A DNA stretch of 64,000 bases, taken from the NCBI GenBank assembly GCA_902610175.1, contig CACLUR010000006.1, forward strand, positions 1 through 64,000, in the 5' to 3' direction. The notes under the pieces are model-generated. The model was not told the DNA's origin. It saw nothing but the letters and a program-made list of their open reading frames with translations, and made no database searches. This document shows positions 44,191 to 55,880 of the stretch, piece by piece. How positions within the stretch are numbered: the first letter of the stretch is position 1; each line of letters begins with the position of its first letter. Made by a program: the position numbers and the translations under genes. The DNA comes from an uncultured Alphaproteobacteria bacterium (GTDB taxonomy: Bacteria; Pseudomonadota; Alphaproteobacteria; HIMB59).

Positions 44191-44714
44191 GATTTTTTTC
44201 TGGAGTCATCGAAGCTTGTAAGCGTTTGCAAAGACTTAATTATATTTGAAATTAATTGGATAAATAAGACTAAACAAAACCATAGTATTGCACTTTTTAA
44301 AATATATAAGGCAGGCATACCACCAGCCTCTCTTGAGACTTCCCCCATTAAAAAAGAACGATATACAAAAGGATAGCTATAACTCCAAATGATATACAAA
44401 AAAGGCAGTAATAAAAAAATATTACCTAAAAGATCAACAATCGCTTTATACTTTTTTGAAGCCTCTCTATAAAAGACATCAATTCGTACATGTTCATTGA
44501 CTAAATAAGTAAAACCAGCTCCAAGCATAAATGTAAAACTATGAAGCCATACATAAACTTCTTGCATCCAAATGAAACCAATATTGAAGCCGTATCTAAG
44601 TACAACAACTGTGAACACCACTATTACCATTGAGAAAACAAAGAAAGCACAAAGGTATCCAACAAATGTATTAAAGCGATCAATATATTTGGATATTTGA
44701 GCTAAGGCAGACAT
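44187..44714 (-). CDS. dctQ: TRAP transporter small permease (DctQ)
   Basis: 175 aa starting MSALAQISKYIDRFNTFVGY, chosen because DctQ is normally about 160-190 aa. A GTG at 44822 in the same frame would add 36 residues with no family match and is less likely. Four helices with the family segment VVVLRYGFNIGFIWMQEVYVWLHSFTFMLGAGFTYLVNEHVRIDVFYREA. A slightly large subunit fits the keto-acid type TRAP family. Confidence 0.9.
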   Translation of the reverse strand: MSALAQISKYIDRFNTFVGYLCAFFVFSMVIVVFTVVVLRYGFNIGFIWMQEVYVWLHSFTFMLGAGFTYLVNEHVRIDVFYREASKKYKAIVDLLGNIFLLLPFLYIIWSYSYPFVYRSFLMGEVSREAGGMPALYILKSAILWFCLVLFIQLISNIIKSLQTLTSFDDSRKKS

Positions 44715-45008
44715 AACTCGTGAGTATATATAGACAATATTAATAATAAAAAGGCTAAATTCATAGGTCGTGGTGCCAACTTTAAAAATAAAGCTTCTCT
44801 CATGCGGGGTGAGATTCGGCACATTTAAACAAAATGTTCACGACCTGCACAGATATTAATTGATTTTATGGCGTTTTCAGACCGTTAATTTTTACTCCAA
44901 GCATATTTGATCAACACTTTTTCCACAATTTGATTAATTCACATAATGCATGAATTAATAAAATAATAGCTTTTTACTATAAGATTTTTTTGAATATATT
45001 TCCTCTTT
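44715..45008. promoter_or_regulatory. 294-bp divergent regulatory spacer, dctQM (-) and sdhC (+)
   Basis: Non-coding if dctQ starts at 44714. It contains the inverted repeat ATTAATTCA-N9-TGAATTAAT (44933-44941 and 44951-44959) with ATAATGCAT at its centre (44944-44952), and a TATAAG closer to sdhC. The ATAATGCAT and ATTAATT elements recur upstream of acnA, so shared control of TCA-cycle genes is plausible. No other gene seen. Confidence 0.5.
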
Positions 45009-45374
45009 ATGGCTCCGCTATCACCACATTTACAAATTTATAGGCCTTTTTTAACAATGATATTTTCTATTTCTAGCAGAATAGGAGTTATAGCATTTGC
45101 ATTTTCAATTCCTTTTTTTGCAATTTGGCTAGGAAGCGCAAATACACTTCCTCAGCTTAATGTTCTACTAACAATATTCTTCAACTTTTTACCAGTAAAG
45201 TTTATATTCGTCTTTTGGTTTTTTATTTTTAATCATCATTTATTAAATGGTTTTAAATATTTTTTATGGTCGTTCGCAATTGGAATGGAAATTAAAAATG
45301 TTTATTTAACTACATACATCATATTAGCAATGAATATTATGATGACATTAACTTTCACTTGGATGTTATTCTGA
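45009..45374 (+). CDS. sdhC: Succinate dehydrogenase cytochrome b556 subunit
   Basis: 121 aa, three helices. LSPHLQIYRPFLTMIFSISSRIG is the SdhC start with the Ser/Arg quinone residues; the usual His next to Arg (as in ILHR) is Ser here. FIFNHHLLNGFKYFLW keeps the heme-ligand His and the NG-K/R signature. First gene of sdhCDAB. Confidence 0.92.
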   Translation: MAPLSPHLQIYRPFLTMIFSISSRIGVIAFAFSIPFFAIWLGSANTLPQLNVLLTIFFNFLPVKFIFVFWFFIFNHHLLNGFKYFLWSFAIGMEIKNVYLTTYIILAMNIMMTLTFTWMLF

Positions 45375-45685
45375 TGAAAGCCTCGCAAAAATGGAAAATT
45401 GAAAGAATTTTATATCTTGCATTAATTCCAATTAGTTATTGGTTCATATTATTTTTTATAAATTCTCATTCTGACTCAAATTCTTTGAATATATTATTAT
45501 CAAATATTTCCAATAAGATCTTGTTGTCAATTTTTTTTATTATATCAATGTTCCATATTAGAATTCAATTAGGTAAAGTTTATGAGGATTACTTTAAGTT
45601 TAAGCAAATGAAGTTTTATTCTCTCTTGACAGATTGTGCTATAGGTTTTTCATTTTTAATTTTTTTACCGGTATTATTTTTTTAA
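45374..45685 (+). CDS. sdhD: Succinate dehydrogenase membrane anchor subunit
   Basis: 103 aa from an ATG that overlaps the sdhC stop as TGATG, preferred over an upstream frame start at 45359. Three helices. [20 protein letters not shown] carries the heme-ligand His and the conserved E-D-Y. Start [17 protein letters not shown] fits the R-xx-A-L-x-P opening of SdhD. Confidence 0.88.
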   Translation: MKASQKWKIERILYLALIPISYWFILFFINSHSDSNSLNILLSNISNKILLSIFFIISMFHIRIQLGKVYEDYFKFKQMKFYSLLTDCAIGFSFLIFLPVLFF

Positions 45686-45686
45686 C

Positions 45687-47465
45687 ATGAATTTCACTGA
45701 TCATAAATTAGATGTTGTTGTTTTAGGTGCTGGAGGTGCGGGCTTAAGAGCTGCTCTGGGATGTTCTGAGCAAGGCCTCAAGACTGCATGTGTTTCAAAA
45801 GTTTATCCCACAAGAAGCCATACTGTGGCAGCTCAAGGGGGTATAGGTGCCGCGCTAGCTAACATGAGCGAAGATAGTTGGCAATGGCATATGTTTGACA
45901 CTGTAAAAGGCTCTGACTGGCTTGGCGACCAAGACAGTATTGAATATCTATGTGCAAATGCAGTTGACTCTATTGTTGAGTTGGAACATTACGGCATGCC
46001 ATTTTCTAGAACTGAGGATGGTAAGATATATCAAAGACCTTTCGGTGGACACATGACAAAAAATGGTAAAGGCGAACCCGCAAGTAGAGCTTGTGCTGCA
46101 GCTGATAGAACTGGACATGCATTACTTCACACGCTATATCAGCAAAGCCTCAAAAATAACGTTGATTTCTATAACGAATACTTTGCCATAGATTTATTAA
46201 AAGATGATAACGACGCAATTTGTGGACTCTTAGCAATCAATATTGAAGATGGGTCATTGCACCGCTTTATTGCAAAAATGACTATTTTAGCTACCGGAGG
46301 TTATGGAAGAATATTTCAATCCTCCACAAGCGCACATATTTGTACAGGGGATGGCGCAGGTATTGCTCTAAGGGCAGGACTTCCGTTATCTGATATGGAG
46401 TTTATTCAGTTTCACCCTACTGGAATATACGGTGTTGGTGTTTTAATATCAGAGGCAGCTAGAGGTGAGGGGGGTATTTTAAAAAATAATGAGGGTACAA
46501 GGTTTATGCTTGAGTACGCTCCAAATGCCAAAGACCTTGCAGCTAGAGATGTTATTTCAAGATTCATAAGTAAGGAGATTAGTGCTGGTAGAGGCTGCGG
46601 CCCTAATAAAGACTATATAAATCTTCATTTAGAACACCTTGATGCTGATATGCTTGCTAAAAGATTACCTGGTATTTCTGAGTCAGTTAAAGCATTTTGT
46701 GGAAGAGATATTTCCAAAGAACCAATTCCAGTTATTCCAACTGTTCACTACTGTATGGGGGGTATCCCAACTAATTTTAAAGCAGAAGTTTTGAAACCTA
46801 ATGACACGAATACAGAAGAAGTATGTGAGGGATTAATGGCAATAGGTGAAGCAGCATGTGCATCAGTTCATGGAGCTAATAGACTTGGAACTAATGCTCT
46901 TGCAGAACTTGTTGTTTTTGGAAGAGGTGCAGCCATCCAAGCAGGACAAGTCATTGATAGTAACGAGTCATTGAGGATGCCATCCCACTCACAAACAAAT
47001 TTAATAATAGAGAGACTCGAGTCAATCAAAAATAATAAAGGTGACGTGTCAGTTGGAGAATTGAGAGAAAAGATGCAAAAAACTGTTCAGAAAAGATTTG
47101 GTGTTTATAGAGAGAGCGAGACTTTAAAACTGGGCAACGATGAATTGGCTTCAATGTCTCAAGATCTTAAACATATTAAAGTTAGAGATCAGTCAGATAT
47201 TTTTAATACAGACTTAGTTGAAGCTTTAGAACTTCATAACTTAATGCAGGTCGCTGGTAGTGTTGGTGTTTCAGCTGAACAAAGAACTGAAAGTAGAGGA
47301 GCTCATGCTAGAGAGGACTTCCCAGAAAGAGATGATGAAAATTGGCTTAAACATACACTTTTTTGGGGAGATGCTACAGATTATAAGGTCACTCATAGGC
47401 CCGTAAGAATGACGACACTAAGCAATCAAATTTCTGTTATACCTCCACAAGTAAGGGTTTACTAA
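45687..47465 (+). CDS. sdhA: Succinate dehydrogenase flavoprotein subunit
   Basis: 592 aa. FAD Rossmann motif [14 protein letters not shown] (residues 11-24), the flavinylated His45 in [24 protein letters not shown], and the catalytic segment [11 protein letters not shown] with the Arg/His positions normal for SdhA. C-terminal [20 protein letters not shown] is intact. It oxidises succinate on the cytoplasmic face and passes electrons to SdhB. Confidence 0.98.
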   Translation: MNFTDHKLDVVVLGAGGAGLRAALGCSEQGLKTACVSKVYPTRSHTVAAQGGIGAALANMSEDSWQWHMFDTVKGSDWLGDQDSIEYLCANAVDSIVELEHYGMPFSRTEDGKIYQRPFGGHMTKNGKGEPASRACAAADRTGHALLHTLYQQSLKNNVDFYNEYFAIDLLKDDNDAICGLLAINIEDGSLHRFIAKMTILATGGYGRIFQSSTSAHICTGDGAGIALRAGLPLSDMEFIQFHPTGIYGVGVLISEAARGEGGILKNNEGTRFMLEYAPNAKDLAARDVISRFISKEISAGRGCGPNKDYINLHLEHLDADMLAKRLPGISESVKAFCGRDISKEPIPVIPTVHYCMGGIPTNFKAEVLKPNDTNTEEVCEGLMAIGEAACASVHGANRLGTNALAELVVFGRGAAIQAGQVIDSNESLRMPSHSQTNLIIERLESIKNNKGDVSVGELREKMQKTVQKRFGVYRESETLKLGNDELASMSQDLKHIKVRDQSDIFNTDLVEALELHNLMQVAGSVGVSAEQRTESRGAHAREDFPERDDENWLKHTLFWGDATDYKVTHRPVRMTTLSNQISVIPPQVRVY

Positions 47466-48269
47466 ATGGTTCAACTCACTCTTCCTAAAAACTCAGTCCC
47501 AGTTAAAGGAAAATCATATTCCAATGTAGATCTGATTGATGAGCAGTCTCAACAAAACCATGATATCAGGATCGTTAATGTTTACAGGTGGTCAGGTGAA
47601 GAAGGGAGCCCACCTCAAATAGATCGATTTGAAATTGATGTAGCCAAAGCAGGGACGATGGTTTTGGATATATTAAACAAAATTAAAGCTGAGGTTGATC
47701 CAAGCTTAACTTTCAGAAAATCATGTAGAGAGGGCGTTTGTGGATCATGTGCAATGAACATAGATGGTGTCAACACACTTGCATGTCAAAAACATATAGA
47801 GGAGTGTTCTGATGAGATAAATATTTACCCTCTTCCTCATATGAAGGTTTTAAAAGATTTAGTGGTTGATTTAAAAAAAGCATTTGAACAATTTAAATCT
47901 ATAAAACCATGGTTAAATAAAAAGTCCCCAAATAATAAACGTGAAAACTTACAGTCAGTTGAAGACAGAGATAAATTAGATGGTAAATGGGAATGTGTTA
48001 TGTGTTTCTCGTGTAGCACCTCTTGTCCTAGTTATTGGTGGAACGAGGATAAATACTTAGGACCAGCTGTTTTGCTTCAAGCAAACCGCTGGATACAAGA
48101 TAGTAGAGATGAAGAAAAAAAAGAAAGGTTGAATGAATTAGATGATAGTTTTAAACTATATAGATGTCATTCGATTATGAATTGCACGAATTCTTGTCCG
48201 AAAGGATTAAATCCAGCTAAAGCGATAGCTGAAATAAAACATGAAATATCCAAAATGGATAATATGTGA
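47466..48269 (+). CDS. sdhB: Succinate dehydrogenase iron-sulfur subunit
   Basis: 267 aa. [2Fe-2S] ligands in [22 protein letters not shown], [4Fe-4S] ligands in [12 protein letters not shown] and [15 protein letters not shown] (with the [3Fe-4S] Cys). Starts one base after sdhA. The N-terminus is slightly longer than typical. Completes complex II. Confidence 0.98.
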   Translation: MVQLTLPKNSVPVKGKSYSNVDLIDEQSQQNHDIRIVNVYRWSGEEGSPPQIDRFEIDVAKAGTMVLDILNKIKAEVDPSLTFRKSCREGVCGSCAMNIDGVNTLACQKHIEECSDEINIYPLPHMKVLKDLVVDLKKAFEQFKSIKPWLNKKSPNNKRENLQSVEDRDKLDGKWECVMCFSCSTSCPSYWWNEDKYLGPAVLLQANRWIQDSRDEEKKERLNELDDSFKLYRCHSIMNCTNSCPKGLNPAKAIAEIKHEISKMDNM

Positions 48270-49210
48270 ATAAAATATCATTAATTGGTGCTGGAAATAT
48301 TGGAGGCACACTTGCACATTTATTAGCTTTAAAAAAACTCGGTAATATAAAACTTATTGATGTTGTTACCGGGATGCCTCAAGGAAAAGCTTTAGATCTT
48401 AGTCAATCATCAGCAGTTGAGGGTTTCACAGGGTCAATAGAAGGTACCAATGATTTTTCAAAAATGAAGGGATCTGACGTTATCATCATAACTGCTGGCT
48501 TACCCCGTAAACCTGGAATGAGTAGAGATGATTTACTTGAGATCAATGGAAAAATAATAAAAAAAATTGCACTAGATATAAAAAAATATGCTCCTAAAGC
48601 ATTTGTTATTTGTATTACTAACCCACTAGATGCGATGGTATACGTTCTCCAGAAATATTCCAAAATACCCAAAAACATGTGTGTGGGCATGGCGGGAGTG
48701 TTGGACTCCTCACGAATGAAATACTTCTTATCAGAAGCTTTGAAGGTATCCGTGAATGATGTTGAAACATTTGTATTAGGAGGCCATGGAGATGACATGG
48801 TGCCTCTAATTAATTACACAACAATAGGAGGTGTCCCTTTAATCGATTTTATAAAGCTTAAAAAATTCCCTTATTCAAAAATTGAAAAAATAGTCGATCG
48901 AACAAGAATGGGTGGTGGTGAAATCGTGAAGTTATTAAAAAATGGATCAGCTTTCTACGCACCTGCAAGTTCGGCAATTCAGATGGCAGAGGCTTTTTTA
49001 TTAAACCAAAAAAAACTTTTACCTTGTGCTGCTTATATTAATGGCCAATATGGCCTCAGAAATATGTATATGGGAGTACCTACAATTATTGGTAATAAAG
49101 GAATTGAAAAAATTATTGAGGTAAAACTTACAGCAAAAGAGAAATTAATGTTAAAAAAATCTGTCAAATCTGTGCAGGGTCTAGTATCAGCTGTTGACAA
49201 GCTTTTATGA
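48266..49210 (+). CDS. mdh: Malate dehydrogenase
   Basis: 314 aa, GTG start overlapping sdhB by 4 nt. LDH-like family: [13 protein letters not shown] (NAD loop), [16 protein letters not shown] (substrate loop with Arg pair), [10 protein letters not shown] and the catalytic His in [11 protein letters not shown]. It uses NAD to oxidise malate to oxaloacetate. Gene order sdhB-mdh-sucA lacks the usual sucC and sucD between mdh and sucA. Confidence 0.97.
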   Translation: MNKISLIGAGNIGGTLAHLLALKKLGNIKLIDVVTGMPQGKALDLSQSSAVEGFTGSIEGTNDFSKMKGSDVIIITAGLPRKPGMSRDDLLEINGKIIKKIALDIKKYAPKAFVICITNPLDAMVYVLQKYSKIPKNMCVGMAGVLDSSRMKYFLSEALKVSVNDVETFVLGGHGDDMVPLINYTTIGGVPLIDFIKLKKFPYSKIEKIVDRTRMGGGEIVKLLKNGSAFYAPASSAIQMAEAFLLNQKKLLPCAAYINGQYGLRNMYMGVPTIIGNKGIEKIIEVKLTAKEKLMLKKSVKSVQGLVSAVDKLL

Positions 49211-49261
49211 TCAAAAATTAAATGACATCTTTATTAGATAGGCGTATACATAAACCTATTA

Positions 49262-52111
49262 ATGAGATCTTATAATTCATTTCTCACAACTAATAATGCC
49301 TCTCAAGTAATAGCGATATATAGAGATTTTATTAAAGACCCAAGTCTTGTTGACAAGAGCTGGCATGAATTCTTTAAGGCTCTCGCTCCAGAGGAGATCT
49401 CTATTCTAGTTGACTATCAAAAAATAAATTGGTCACAGACCTCAAGAGACATTGATTTTAATCAGATTTCCCTTGATCAGGCAATTACTGACTCTCTTCG
49501 ACTTGTAATGATGATAAGAGCTTACAGAGAGATAGGGCACCTTATAGCTGATCTAGATCCTTTAGGTTTAATGGTAAAGAACAATCCATCAGGTTTAGAT
49601 CCCGAGTATTACGGTTTTCAAAAAAAAGATTACGATCGAAAAATTTTTTTATTTGGATATTTAGGATTTCAGAAAGCTACCGTGCGTGAAGTTTTTGAAA
49701 AACTTCAAAGCATCTATTCTGGCACTTTGGCAATTGAATACAAACATATTCAGTCCGCCGAAGAGTACAAATGGCTGAAGGATAGAATAGAAGAAAAAAA
49801 AGATATGCAATTAACCCCTAAGGGTAAAAGAACAATCTTGGAGAGATTAATTACAGCAGAATATTTTGAAAAGTTTCTAGATACTAAGTATAGAGGTACT
49901 AAAAGATTTGGACTTGAAGGAGCTGAGTCTACAATACCAGCACTTGAACAGATTTTAAAAAGATCCTCAGAATATGGTGTAGAAGATTTTTCTTTTGCAT
50001 GCGCCCACAGAGGAAGACTAAATATATTAGCTAACATAGTAAAAAAACCTCATGTTCAAATTTTTGGAGAATTTATCCATGGGGGCGAGAATGCCCTCAG
50101 TGATCAGGGCTCTGGTGATGTTAAATATCATTTAGGCGCAAGCTCTGATAGAAGTTTTGGAGGTAAGATTATTCATGTGAGCATGGCAGCTAATCCCTCT
50201 CACTTAGAAGCGGTAAATCCAGTTGTAGCCGGTAAAATAAGAGCTAAACAAACAATCATTCAAGACAAAAATAATACGAAAGTTTCAGGCCTACTTATTC
50301 ACGGAGACGCAGCAATTGCTGGACAAGGTATTGTTGCTGAAACCTTTACTATGTCACAATTAAATGGCTACAGAATTGGGGGATTAATTCATTTTATTAT
50401 TAATAATCAAATTGGATTTACAACTAGTCCTCAATATAGCCGATCTGCGCCTTACTCTTCAGAGATAGGAAAAATTGTTCAATCCCCAATATTTCATGTA
50501 AATGGAGATGACCCAGAGGCTGTTGTTTTAGCCTCAAGAGCCGCAACAGAATTTAGAAACACATTCAAAAAAGATACACTTGTCGATATGTTTTGTTACA
50601 GAAAACATGGACACAACGAGGGTGACGAGCCCTCTTTCACTCAACCATTGATGTATCAAACTATAAAAAAGAAAAAAACAGTTGCTAGTATTTATGCAGA
50701 TAAACTTATCAGCCAAGAAGTAGTAAATACAAAACAGGTAGACTTTATTAAAGACAGAATATGGTCTGATCTCGAGAAGAAATTTGAAAAAGCAAAAAAT
50801 TATAAATTAAAAACAAAATCTTGGATGGGCGGACAATGGAGTGGATTAAGTCTCGCACCAAAAGATCCTCTTAGAAGAGGCAGAACAGCTGAGTCAGAAA
50901 AATCCTTAAAGGAAATTGGCATAAAAATTTCACAAATACCTAAAGGATTTAATCTTCATCCGAAATTAGAAAAGTTTAATAAATCTCGATTAACTTCAAT
51001 AAAATCAGGAAAGAATATTGACTGGTCTTTTGCTGAGGCTTTAGCATTTGGAGCATTGTTAAAGGAAGGATACAGAGTGAGACTTGCAGGTCAAGATTCT
51101 GGAAGGGGAACTTTCAGTCAGAGACACTCAGTTTTTTATGATCAAAAATCAGAAGAGAGATATATTCCACTCAATAACATTGCCAAAAATCAAAAACAGT
51201 TTGAAGTAATTGATAGTTTTCTCTCTGAATTAGGTGTCCTAGGTTTTGAATATGGGTACTCATTAGCAGACCCAAATACTTTGGTTTTATGGGAGGCCCA
51301 ATTTGGAGATTTTGCCAACGGTGCCCAAATTATTATTGACCAGTTTATTGCTTCAAGTGAGAGAAAATGGATGCAAATGAGTGGATTAGTCATGCTATTA
51401 CCTCATGGTCATGAGGGCATGGGTCCTGAACACTCAAGTGCAAGAATAGAAAGATTTCTTCAAATGGCAGCAGAAGATAACGTTCAGATTGTAAATTGCA
51501 CCACTCCTGCGAGCTACTTTCATGCTTTGAGAAGGCAAATACATAGAAATTTTAGAAAACCGTTAATAGTATTTACCCCTAAATCCACACTACGCCACCC
51601 AAATAATGTATCCTCTATTAGTGAATTTACTGGACGCTCATCATTTCATCGCCTTATTGAAGATGATATCAAAAACCCAAAAAGAATAATTTTCTGCTCT
51701 GGAAAAATATTTTATGAATTAGATGATTTTAGAACAAAGAATAATATTAAAGATGTAAAAATAGTTCGTATTGAGCAAATTTATCCGTTTCCATTTGATG
51801 CCATAGGAGAGGTTATATTAAAACATAAAGAAAGTGAGATTTTATGGGTTCAAGAGGAGCCAAAAAATATGGGAGCATGGAGTTTTGTTAAAAGTCGTAT
51901 TAGACATGTTTTAGTAAAAAATAATTTAACCAACAAAGTTCATTATGTGGGAAGGCGCCCTGCAGCAGCTCCTGCAACAGGTATATCAAAAAGACATAGT
52001 ACTAATCAGCAACTAATCAAAGAATTAGCTCTTAAATCATCACTAAAAAGTGTTATAAAAGAGAGAAGTGGTGTCAGTTTTATGAAATTTAAAAACTTAC
52101 CTAAAGAGTAA
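49262..52111 (+). CDS. sucA: 2-oxoglutarate dehydrogenase E1 component
   Basis: 949 aa. N-terminal [23 protein letters not shown] is the normal E1o start, with the small helical domain. TPP-binding core: GMAHRGRLNVL as [27 protein letters not shown], the TPP/Mg motif region [41 protein letters not shown], and [14 protein letters not shown] in the pyrimidine domain. It decarboxylates 2-oxoglutarate and reductively succinylates SucB. The gene overlaps sucB by 1 base. Confidence 0.98.
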   Translation: MRSYNSFLTTNNASQVIAIYRDFIKDPSLVDKSWHEFFKALAPEEISILVDYQKINWSQTSRDIDFNQISLDQAITDSLRLVMMIRAYREIGHLIADLDPLGLMVKNNPSGLDPEYYGFQKKDYDRKIFLFGYLGFQKATVREVFEKLQSIYSGTLAIEYKHIQSAEEYKWLKDRIEEKKDMQLTPKGKRTILERLITAEYFEKFLDTKYRGTKRFGLEGAESTIPALEQILKRSSEYGVEDFSFACAHRGRLNILANIVKKPHVQIFGEFIHGGENALSDQGSGDVKYHLGASSDRSFGGKIIHVSMAANPSHLEAVNPVVAGKIRAKQTIIQDKNNTKVSGLLIHGDAAIAGQGIVAETFTMSQLNGYRIGGLIHFIINNQIGFTTSPQYSRSAPYSSEIGKIVQSPIFHVNGDDPEAVVLASRAATEFRNTFKKDTLVDMFCYRKHGHNEGDEPSFTQPLMYQTIKKKKTVASIYADKLISQEVVNTKQVDFIKDRIWSDLEKKFEKAKNYKLKTKSWMGGQWSGLSLAPKDPLRRGRTAESEKSLKEIGIKISQIPKGFNLHPKLEKFNKSRLTSIKSGKNIDWSFAEALAFGALLKEGYRVRLAGQDSGRGTFSQRHSVFYDQKSEERYIPLNNIAKNQKQFEVIDSFLSELGVLGFEYGYSLADPNTLVLWEAQFGDFANGAQIIIDQFIASSERKWMQMSGLVMLLPHGHEGMGPEHSSARIERFLQMAAEDNVQIVNCTTPASYFHALRRQIHRNFRKPLIVFTPKSTLRHPNNVSSISEFTGRSSFHRLIEDDIKNPKRIIFCSGKIFYELDDFRTKNNIKDVKIVRIEQIYPFPFDAIGEVILKHKESEILWVQEEPKNMGAWSFVKSRIRHVLVKNNLTNKVHYVGRRPAAAPATGISKRHSTNQQLIKELALKSSLKSVIKERSGVSFMKFKNLPKE

Positions 52112-53196
52112 TGAAAAACATAACAGTACCTGAGCTTGGGGAGTCGATCATTGAAGGCACGCTTACATCTTGGTTGATCAAAGAGGGAGATAGCTTTGAG
52201 TCAGGCGATAATTTAGCTGAAATTGAAACAGAGAAAATAACAATTGAAATTCCAGCTCAAACCTCTGGAAAATTAACAAAGATAATAACCCCAGAGGGAT
52301 CGACTGTAAATGTCGGTCAATCTATTGCTGAAATATCAGAAAATACGACTACAGAACAAATGCCCAAACCAGAGACAAGTCAAATCGAAGAAATAAATGA
52401 TCAAAAACAAACAATAGACCCACCTAATGTCTCTAAAGTTACCGAAAATCAAACAAAAACTCCAGCTAAGGTAGTTGATCTCCCAAACTTCGACAAAGAT
52501 GACTCTACGTTAGATGAAAAAACTATCCCAATGTCAAAATTAAGGCAAACAATTGCCAGAAGGTTAAAAGAAGCTCAAAATACAGCTGCCATTCTCACAA
52601 CATTTAACGAAGTTGATATGTCAGCAATTATGTCTCTTAGAAAAAAAGAACAAATGAATTTTCAAAAAAAACATAGTGTGAAACTTGGCATTATGTCTTT
52701 TTTTGTTAAAGCCTGCACAGAAGTTTTAAAAGAAATACCAGAAGTTAATTCAGAAATACACGAAGATAAAATAATTTATAAAAACTACTTTGATATAGGT
52801 ATTGCAATTGGATCTGAAAAGGGGCTTGTTGTTCCAATAATTAGAAATGCTGAAGATTTATCAAACGCAGAAATTGAAAAGTATATTATTGAATTATCTG
52901 AGAAAGCAAATTCAAATAAACTTGCCATGAGCGATTTATCAGGAGGAACATTCTCAATTACAAATGGAGGAATATATGGCTCTATGATGAGTACCCCAAT
53001 TATCAATCCACCTCAAAGTGCTATATTAGGTATGCACTCAATAATTGATAGACCTATCGCTGTAAAAAAGAAGATTGTTATAAAACCAATGATGTACATT
53101 GCATTAAGTTATGACCACAGATTAATTGATGGTAAACAAGCAGTAACGTTTTTAGTTAGACTGAAAGAACAATTAGAAAATCCAAAAATTATTTAA
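52111..53196 (+). CDS. sucB: Dihydrolipoyl succinyltransferase E2 lacking an E3-binding domain
   Basis: 361 aa. Lipoyl domain residues 1-76 with lipoyl Lys42 in [12 protein letters not shown] Gln/Thr/Pro-rich linker (about 77-136) leads straight into the catalytic domain ([20 protein letters not shown] from about 139, [13 protein letters not shown] with the catalytic HxxxDG near 333). The peripheral-subunit-binding domain that normally sits in the linker and holds E3 (and E1) is not seen. Most bacterial SucB proteins are about 400 aa with that domain. lpd is absent from the neighbourhood. Confidence 0.96.
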   Translation: MKNITVPELGESIIEGTLTSWLIKEGDSFESGDNLAEIETEKITIEIPAQTSGKLTKIITPEGSTVNVGQSIAEISENTTTEQMPKPETSQIEEINDQKQTIDPPNVSKVTENQTKTPAKVVDLPNFDKDDSTLDEKTIPMSKLRQTIARRLKEAQNTAAILTTFNEVDMSAIMSLRKKEQMNFQKKHSVKLGIMSFFVKACTEVLKEIPEVNSEIHEDKIIYKNYFDIGIAIGSEKGLVVPIIRNAEDLSNAEIEKYIIELSEKANSNKLAMSDLSGGTFSITNGGIYGSMMSTPIINPPQSAILGMHSIIDRPIAVKKKIVIKPMMYIALSYDHRLIDGKQAVTFLVRLKEQLENPKII

Positions 53197-55826
53197 TTTT
53201 CAAGAATATTTTTTAAAACAAAATTTAATATGCCGTCCGCTTTATAATATTGGAGCTCATTGATAGTATCAATTCGTAAAATACAATCTATTTTTATATT
53301 TCTCACATTACTTTGAATAATGACTTCTAATTCTTGTAAAGGCTTCAGGTCTTCAGTAAGTTTTATATTTATTAAATCAGACGATTGAATATTTAAATCA
53401 TTTATTGTGTGACTTTTAAGTTGAATAGGCAGAACTCCCATTCCAACCAAATTTGATCGGTGTATTCTTTCAAAACTTTCAGCAATAACTGCCTTAATAC
53501 CTAATAACTTCGTACCTTTTGCAGCCCAATCACGCGATGATCCAGTTCCGTATTCTTCTCCTGCAAAAACCACAACATTTTCAGACCTTTTTGCATACTC
53601 CATAGCAACATCATAAACACTCATTTTTTTCTTATCAGGTTCTAAAATTGAGTATCCGCCCTCAACGTTTGATAGCAGTTGGTTTTTAATTCTTATATTG
53701 GCAAAAGTACCCCTTACCATTACTTCATGATTGCCCCTTCTAGCACCATATGAATTAAAATTATTTTGACGTATTTGCCTTTCCATGAAGTAGTTGCCAG
53801 CAGGACTATCAACTTTAATAGCCCCTGCAGGTGAAATGTGATCTGTTGTAACACTATTGCCTAGAAGTAATAAAGGTCTTGCATTTTCAATTGGCTTAAT
53901 CTCTTTATCATCATTTGATTGATTATCAAAAAACGGAGGTTTCTGTACGTAAGTTGATGAAGAATTCCAATTATACAGGTCTCCCGTAGAAGTATTAATT
54001 TTTTGCCATTCTTTCGGCCCATCTAAAGCATTAGAGTATTGTTTTTTAAACATTTCAGGTGATACATTTTTTTCAACAGCATTTCGGATTTCGCTATTGC
54101 TTGGCCAAATGTCTTTTAAAAATACTTCATTGCCATTTGTGTCAATACCAATGGGATCACTTGTCAAATTAATAAGTACAGACCCTGCTAAAGCATATGC
54201 TACAACCAAAGGTGGTGAGGCAAGATAATTAGCTTTAACGTGTGGATTAACTCTGCCTTCAAAATTTCTATTACCTGAAAGTACTGAAGCAACTGTTAAA
54301 TCATTTTTTGAGACGCACTCGGCAATATCTTTATCAAGTGGCCCTGAATTTCCTATACACGTAGTGCATCCATAACCAACTAGATGAAAACCAAGTTGGT
54401 CTAAATATTTATTCAAACCTGATTTAGCCAAATAATCAGTAACAACTTTTGAACCAGGTGCTAAAGAAGTCTTAACCCAAGGTTTTACTTGTAGACCTAA
54501 TTCAAAAGCTTTTTTTGCGACTAAGCCTGCTGCAACTAAAACATCTGGATTAGAGGTATTAGTGCATGAAGTAATAGCAGCAATTACAACGTTACCGTCT
54601 TGCATTTTGTAATTGTGATTTTTAATTTCTTTTTCAACAGGTTTGTTTTTTGAAAATTCTTTAAAATTTAAATTCACGCTTTCAAGATTGATCCTATCTT
54701 GAGGTCTTTTAGGCCCTGCTAATGATGCTCGAACATTTTCTAGTTTTAAATGAACGGTATCATTATAATTACATGTGTCATCGGCCCACAAACCTTGAAT
54801 TCTGTTATATTTTTCAACAGTATTTATCAGATCGGAGTCTCTGGATGTCAACTTCAAGTACTTGATAGTTTCATCATCAACTGCAAAAAAACCACAAGTT
54901 GCCCCATATTCTGGAGCCATGTTGGCAATAGTTGCTCTGTCAGCGAGTGATAAATTCTTTAAACCATCACCATAGAATTCAACGAATTTTCCAACTACTC
55001 CTTTTTCTCTTAGCATTTGTACAATTGTTAAAACTAGATCTGTTGCTGTAACACCCTCTTTCATTTTGCCTGATACTTCAAAACCAACAACTTCTGGTAA
55101 AAGCATTGATACAGATTGGCCAAGCATTGCAGCCTCAGCTTCAATTCCTCCTACTCCCCAACCTAGAACACCAAGTGCATTTACCATTGTCGTATGACTG
55201 TCTGTTCCAACTAATGTGTCAGGGTATAATAAATCTTTGTCACCAAGCTCCTTGCTCCAGACCACTTGAGCTAAATACTCTAAATTTACTTGATGGCATA
55301 TTCCTGTGCCAGGAGGAATAACTCTAAAATTTTTAAAAGCTTGTTGTCCCCATTTTAAAAACTCATATCTCTCTGCATTTCTTCCAAATTCCATATCTAC
55401 GTTTTTTTGAAATGCATTTGGGCTAGCAAAATAATCAACCATTACAGAATGATCTATTACTAAATCAACTTGGGACATAGGATTAACTTTTGATGGATTA
55501 CCACCTTTTTTTGAAACAGCATCACGCATTGCTGCTAAATCTGCAACAGCAGGGACGCCAGTAAAGTCTTGCATTAATACTCTTGAAGGAAGAAAAAATA
55601 TTTCATGTTCTTTATCAGGATTTTCTAATACATTTTCGATAAGGTCTTTATTTACATCGTTACCATCTTCTAATCTAAGTAAATTTTCAATGAGTATCTT
55701 TTTTGATTTAGGTACATTTTTTATTTTAGGAAAATTATCCTCCAATTTAGATAGGTTATAGAAAATGTACTTTTTTCCATTATTTGAAAATTGATCAAGT
55801 GTTTTAAAACTATCTATTGACAACAT
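53193..55826 (-). CDS. acnA: Aconitate hydratase A
   Basis: 877 aa, a little short for AcnA (about 890). Cluster-binding cysteines in [13 protein letters not shown] and [58 protein letters not shown], and C-terminal [38 protein letters not shown] are intact. It converges on sucB with a 4-base overlap and has its own upstream inverted repeat. Confidence 0.98.
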   Translation of the reverse strand: MLSIDSFKTLDQFSNNGKKYIFYNLSKLEDNFPKIKNVPKSKKILIENLLRLEDGNDVNKDLIENVLENPDKEHEIFFLPSRVLMQDFTGVPAVADLAAMRDAVSKKGGNPSKVNPMSQVDLVIDHSVMVDYFASPNAFQKNVDMEFGRNAERYEFLKWGQQAFKNFRVIPPGTGICHQVNLEYLAQVVWSKELGDKDLLYPDTLVGTDSHTTMVNALGVLGWGVGGIEAEAAMLGQSVSMLLPEVVGFEVSGKMKEGVTATDLVLTIVQMLREKGVVGKFVEFYGDGLKNLSLADRATIANMAPEYGATCGFFAVDDETIKYLKLTSRDSDLINTVEKYNRIQGLWADDTCNYNDTVHLKLENVRASLAGPKRPQDRINLESVNLNFKEFSKNKPVEKEIKNHNYKMQDGNVVIAAITSCTNTSNPDVLVAAGLVAKKAFELGLQVKPWVKTSLAPGSKVVTDYLAKSGLNKYLDQLGFHLVGYGCTTCIGNSGPLDKDIAECVSKNDLTVASVLSGNRNFEGRVNPHVKANYLASPPLVVAYALAGSVLINLTSDPIGIDTNGNEVFLKDIWPSNSEIRNAVEKNVSPEMFKKQYSNALDGPKEWQKINTSTGDLYNWNSSSTYVQKPPFFDNQSNDDKEIKPIENARPLLLLGNSVTTDHISPAGAIKVDSPAGNYFMERQIRQNNFNSYGARRGNHEVMVRGTFANIRIKNQLLSNVEGGYSILEPDKKKMSVYDVAMEYAKRSENVVVFAGEEYGTGSSRDWAAKGTKLLGIKAVIAESFERIHRSNLVGMGVLPIQLKSHTINDLNIQSSDLINIKLTEDLKPLQELEVIIQSNVRNIKIDCILRIDTINELQYYKADGILNFVLKNILEN

Positions 55827-55841
55827 ACTTTTATTATAAAC

Positions 55842-55880
55842 ATTAATTAGTAAATTTATTTATGCATTATACTAATTAAT
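55842..55880 (-). promoter_or_regulatory. acnA: Inverted-repeat operator over the acnA promoter
   Basis: ATTAATTAGTA (55842-55852) and TACTAATTAAT (55870-55880) are perfect 11-base inverted arms with a 17-base spacer. A minus-strand TATAAT (55871-55866) overlaps one arm, about 40 bases before the acnA ATG. The segment ATAATGCAT beside the -10 is also found at the sdhC inverted repeat. The bound regulator is unknown. Confidence 0.6.

Noticed and set aside
44715-44822. 36-residue N-terminal extension of DctQ
   Set aside because: It lacks family similarity and starts at a GTG; the ATG at 44714 gives the usual DctQ length.
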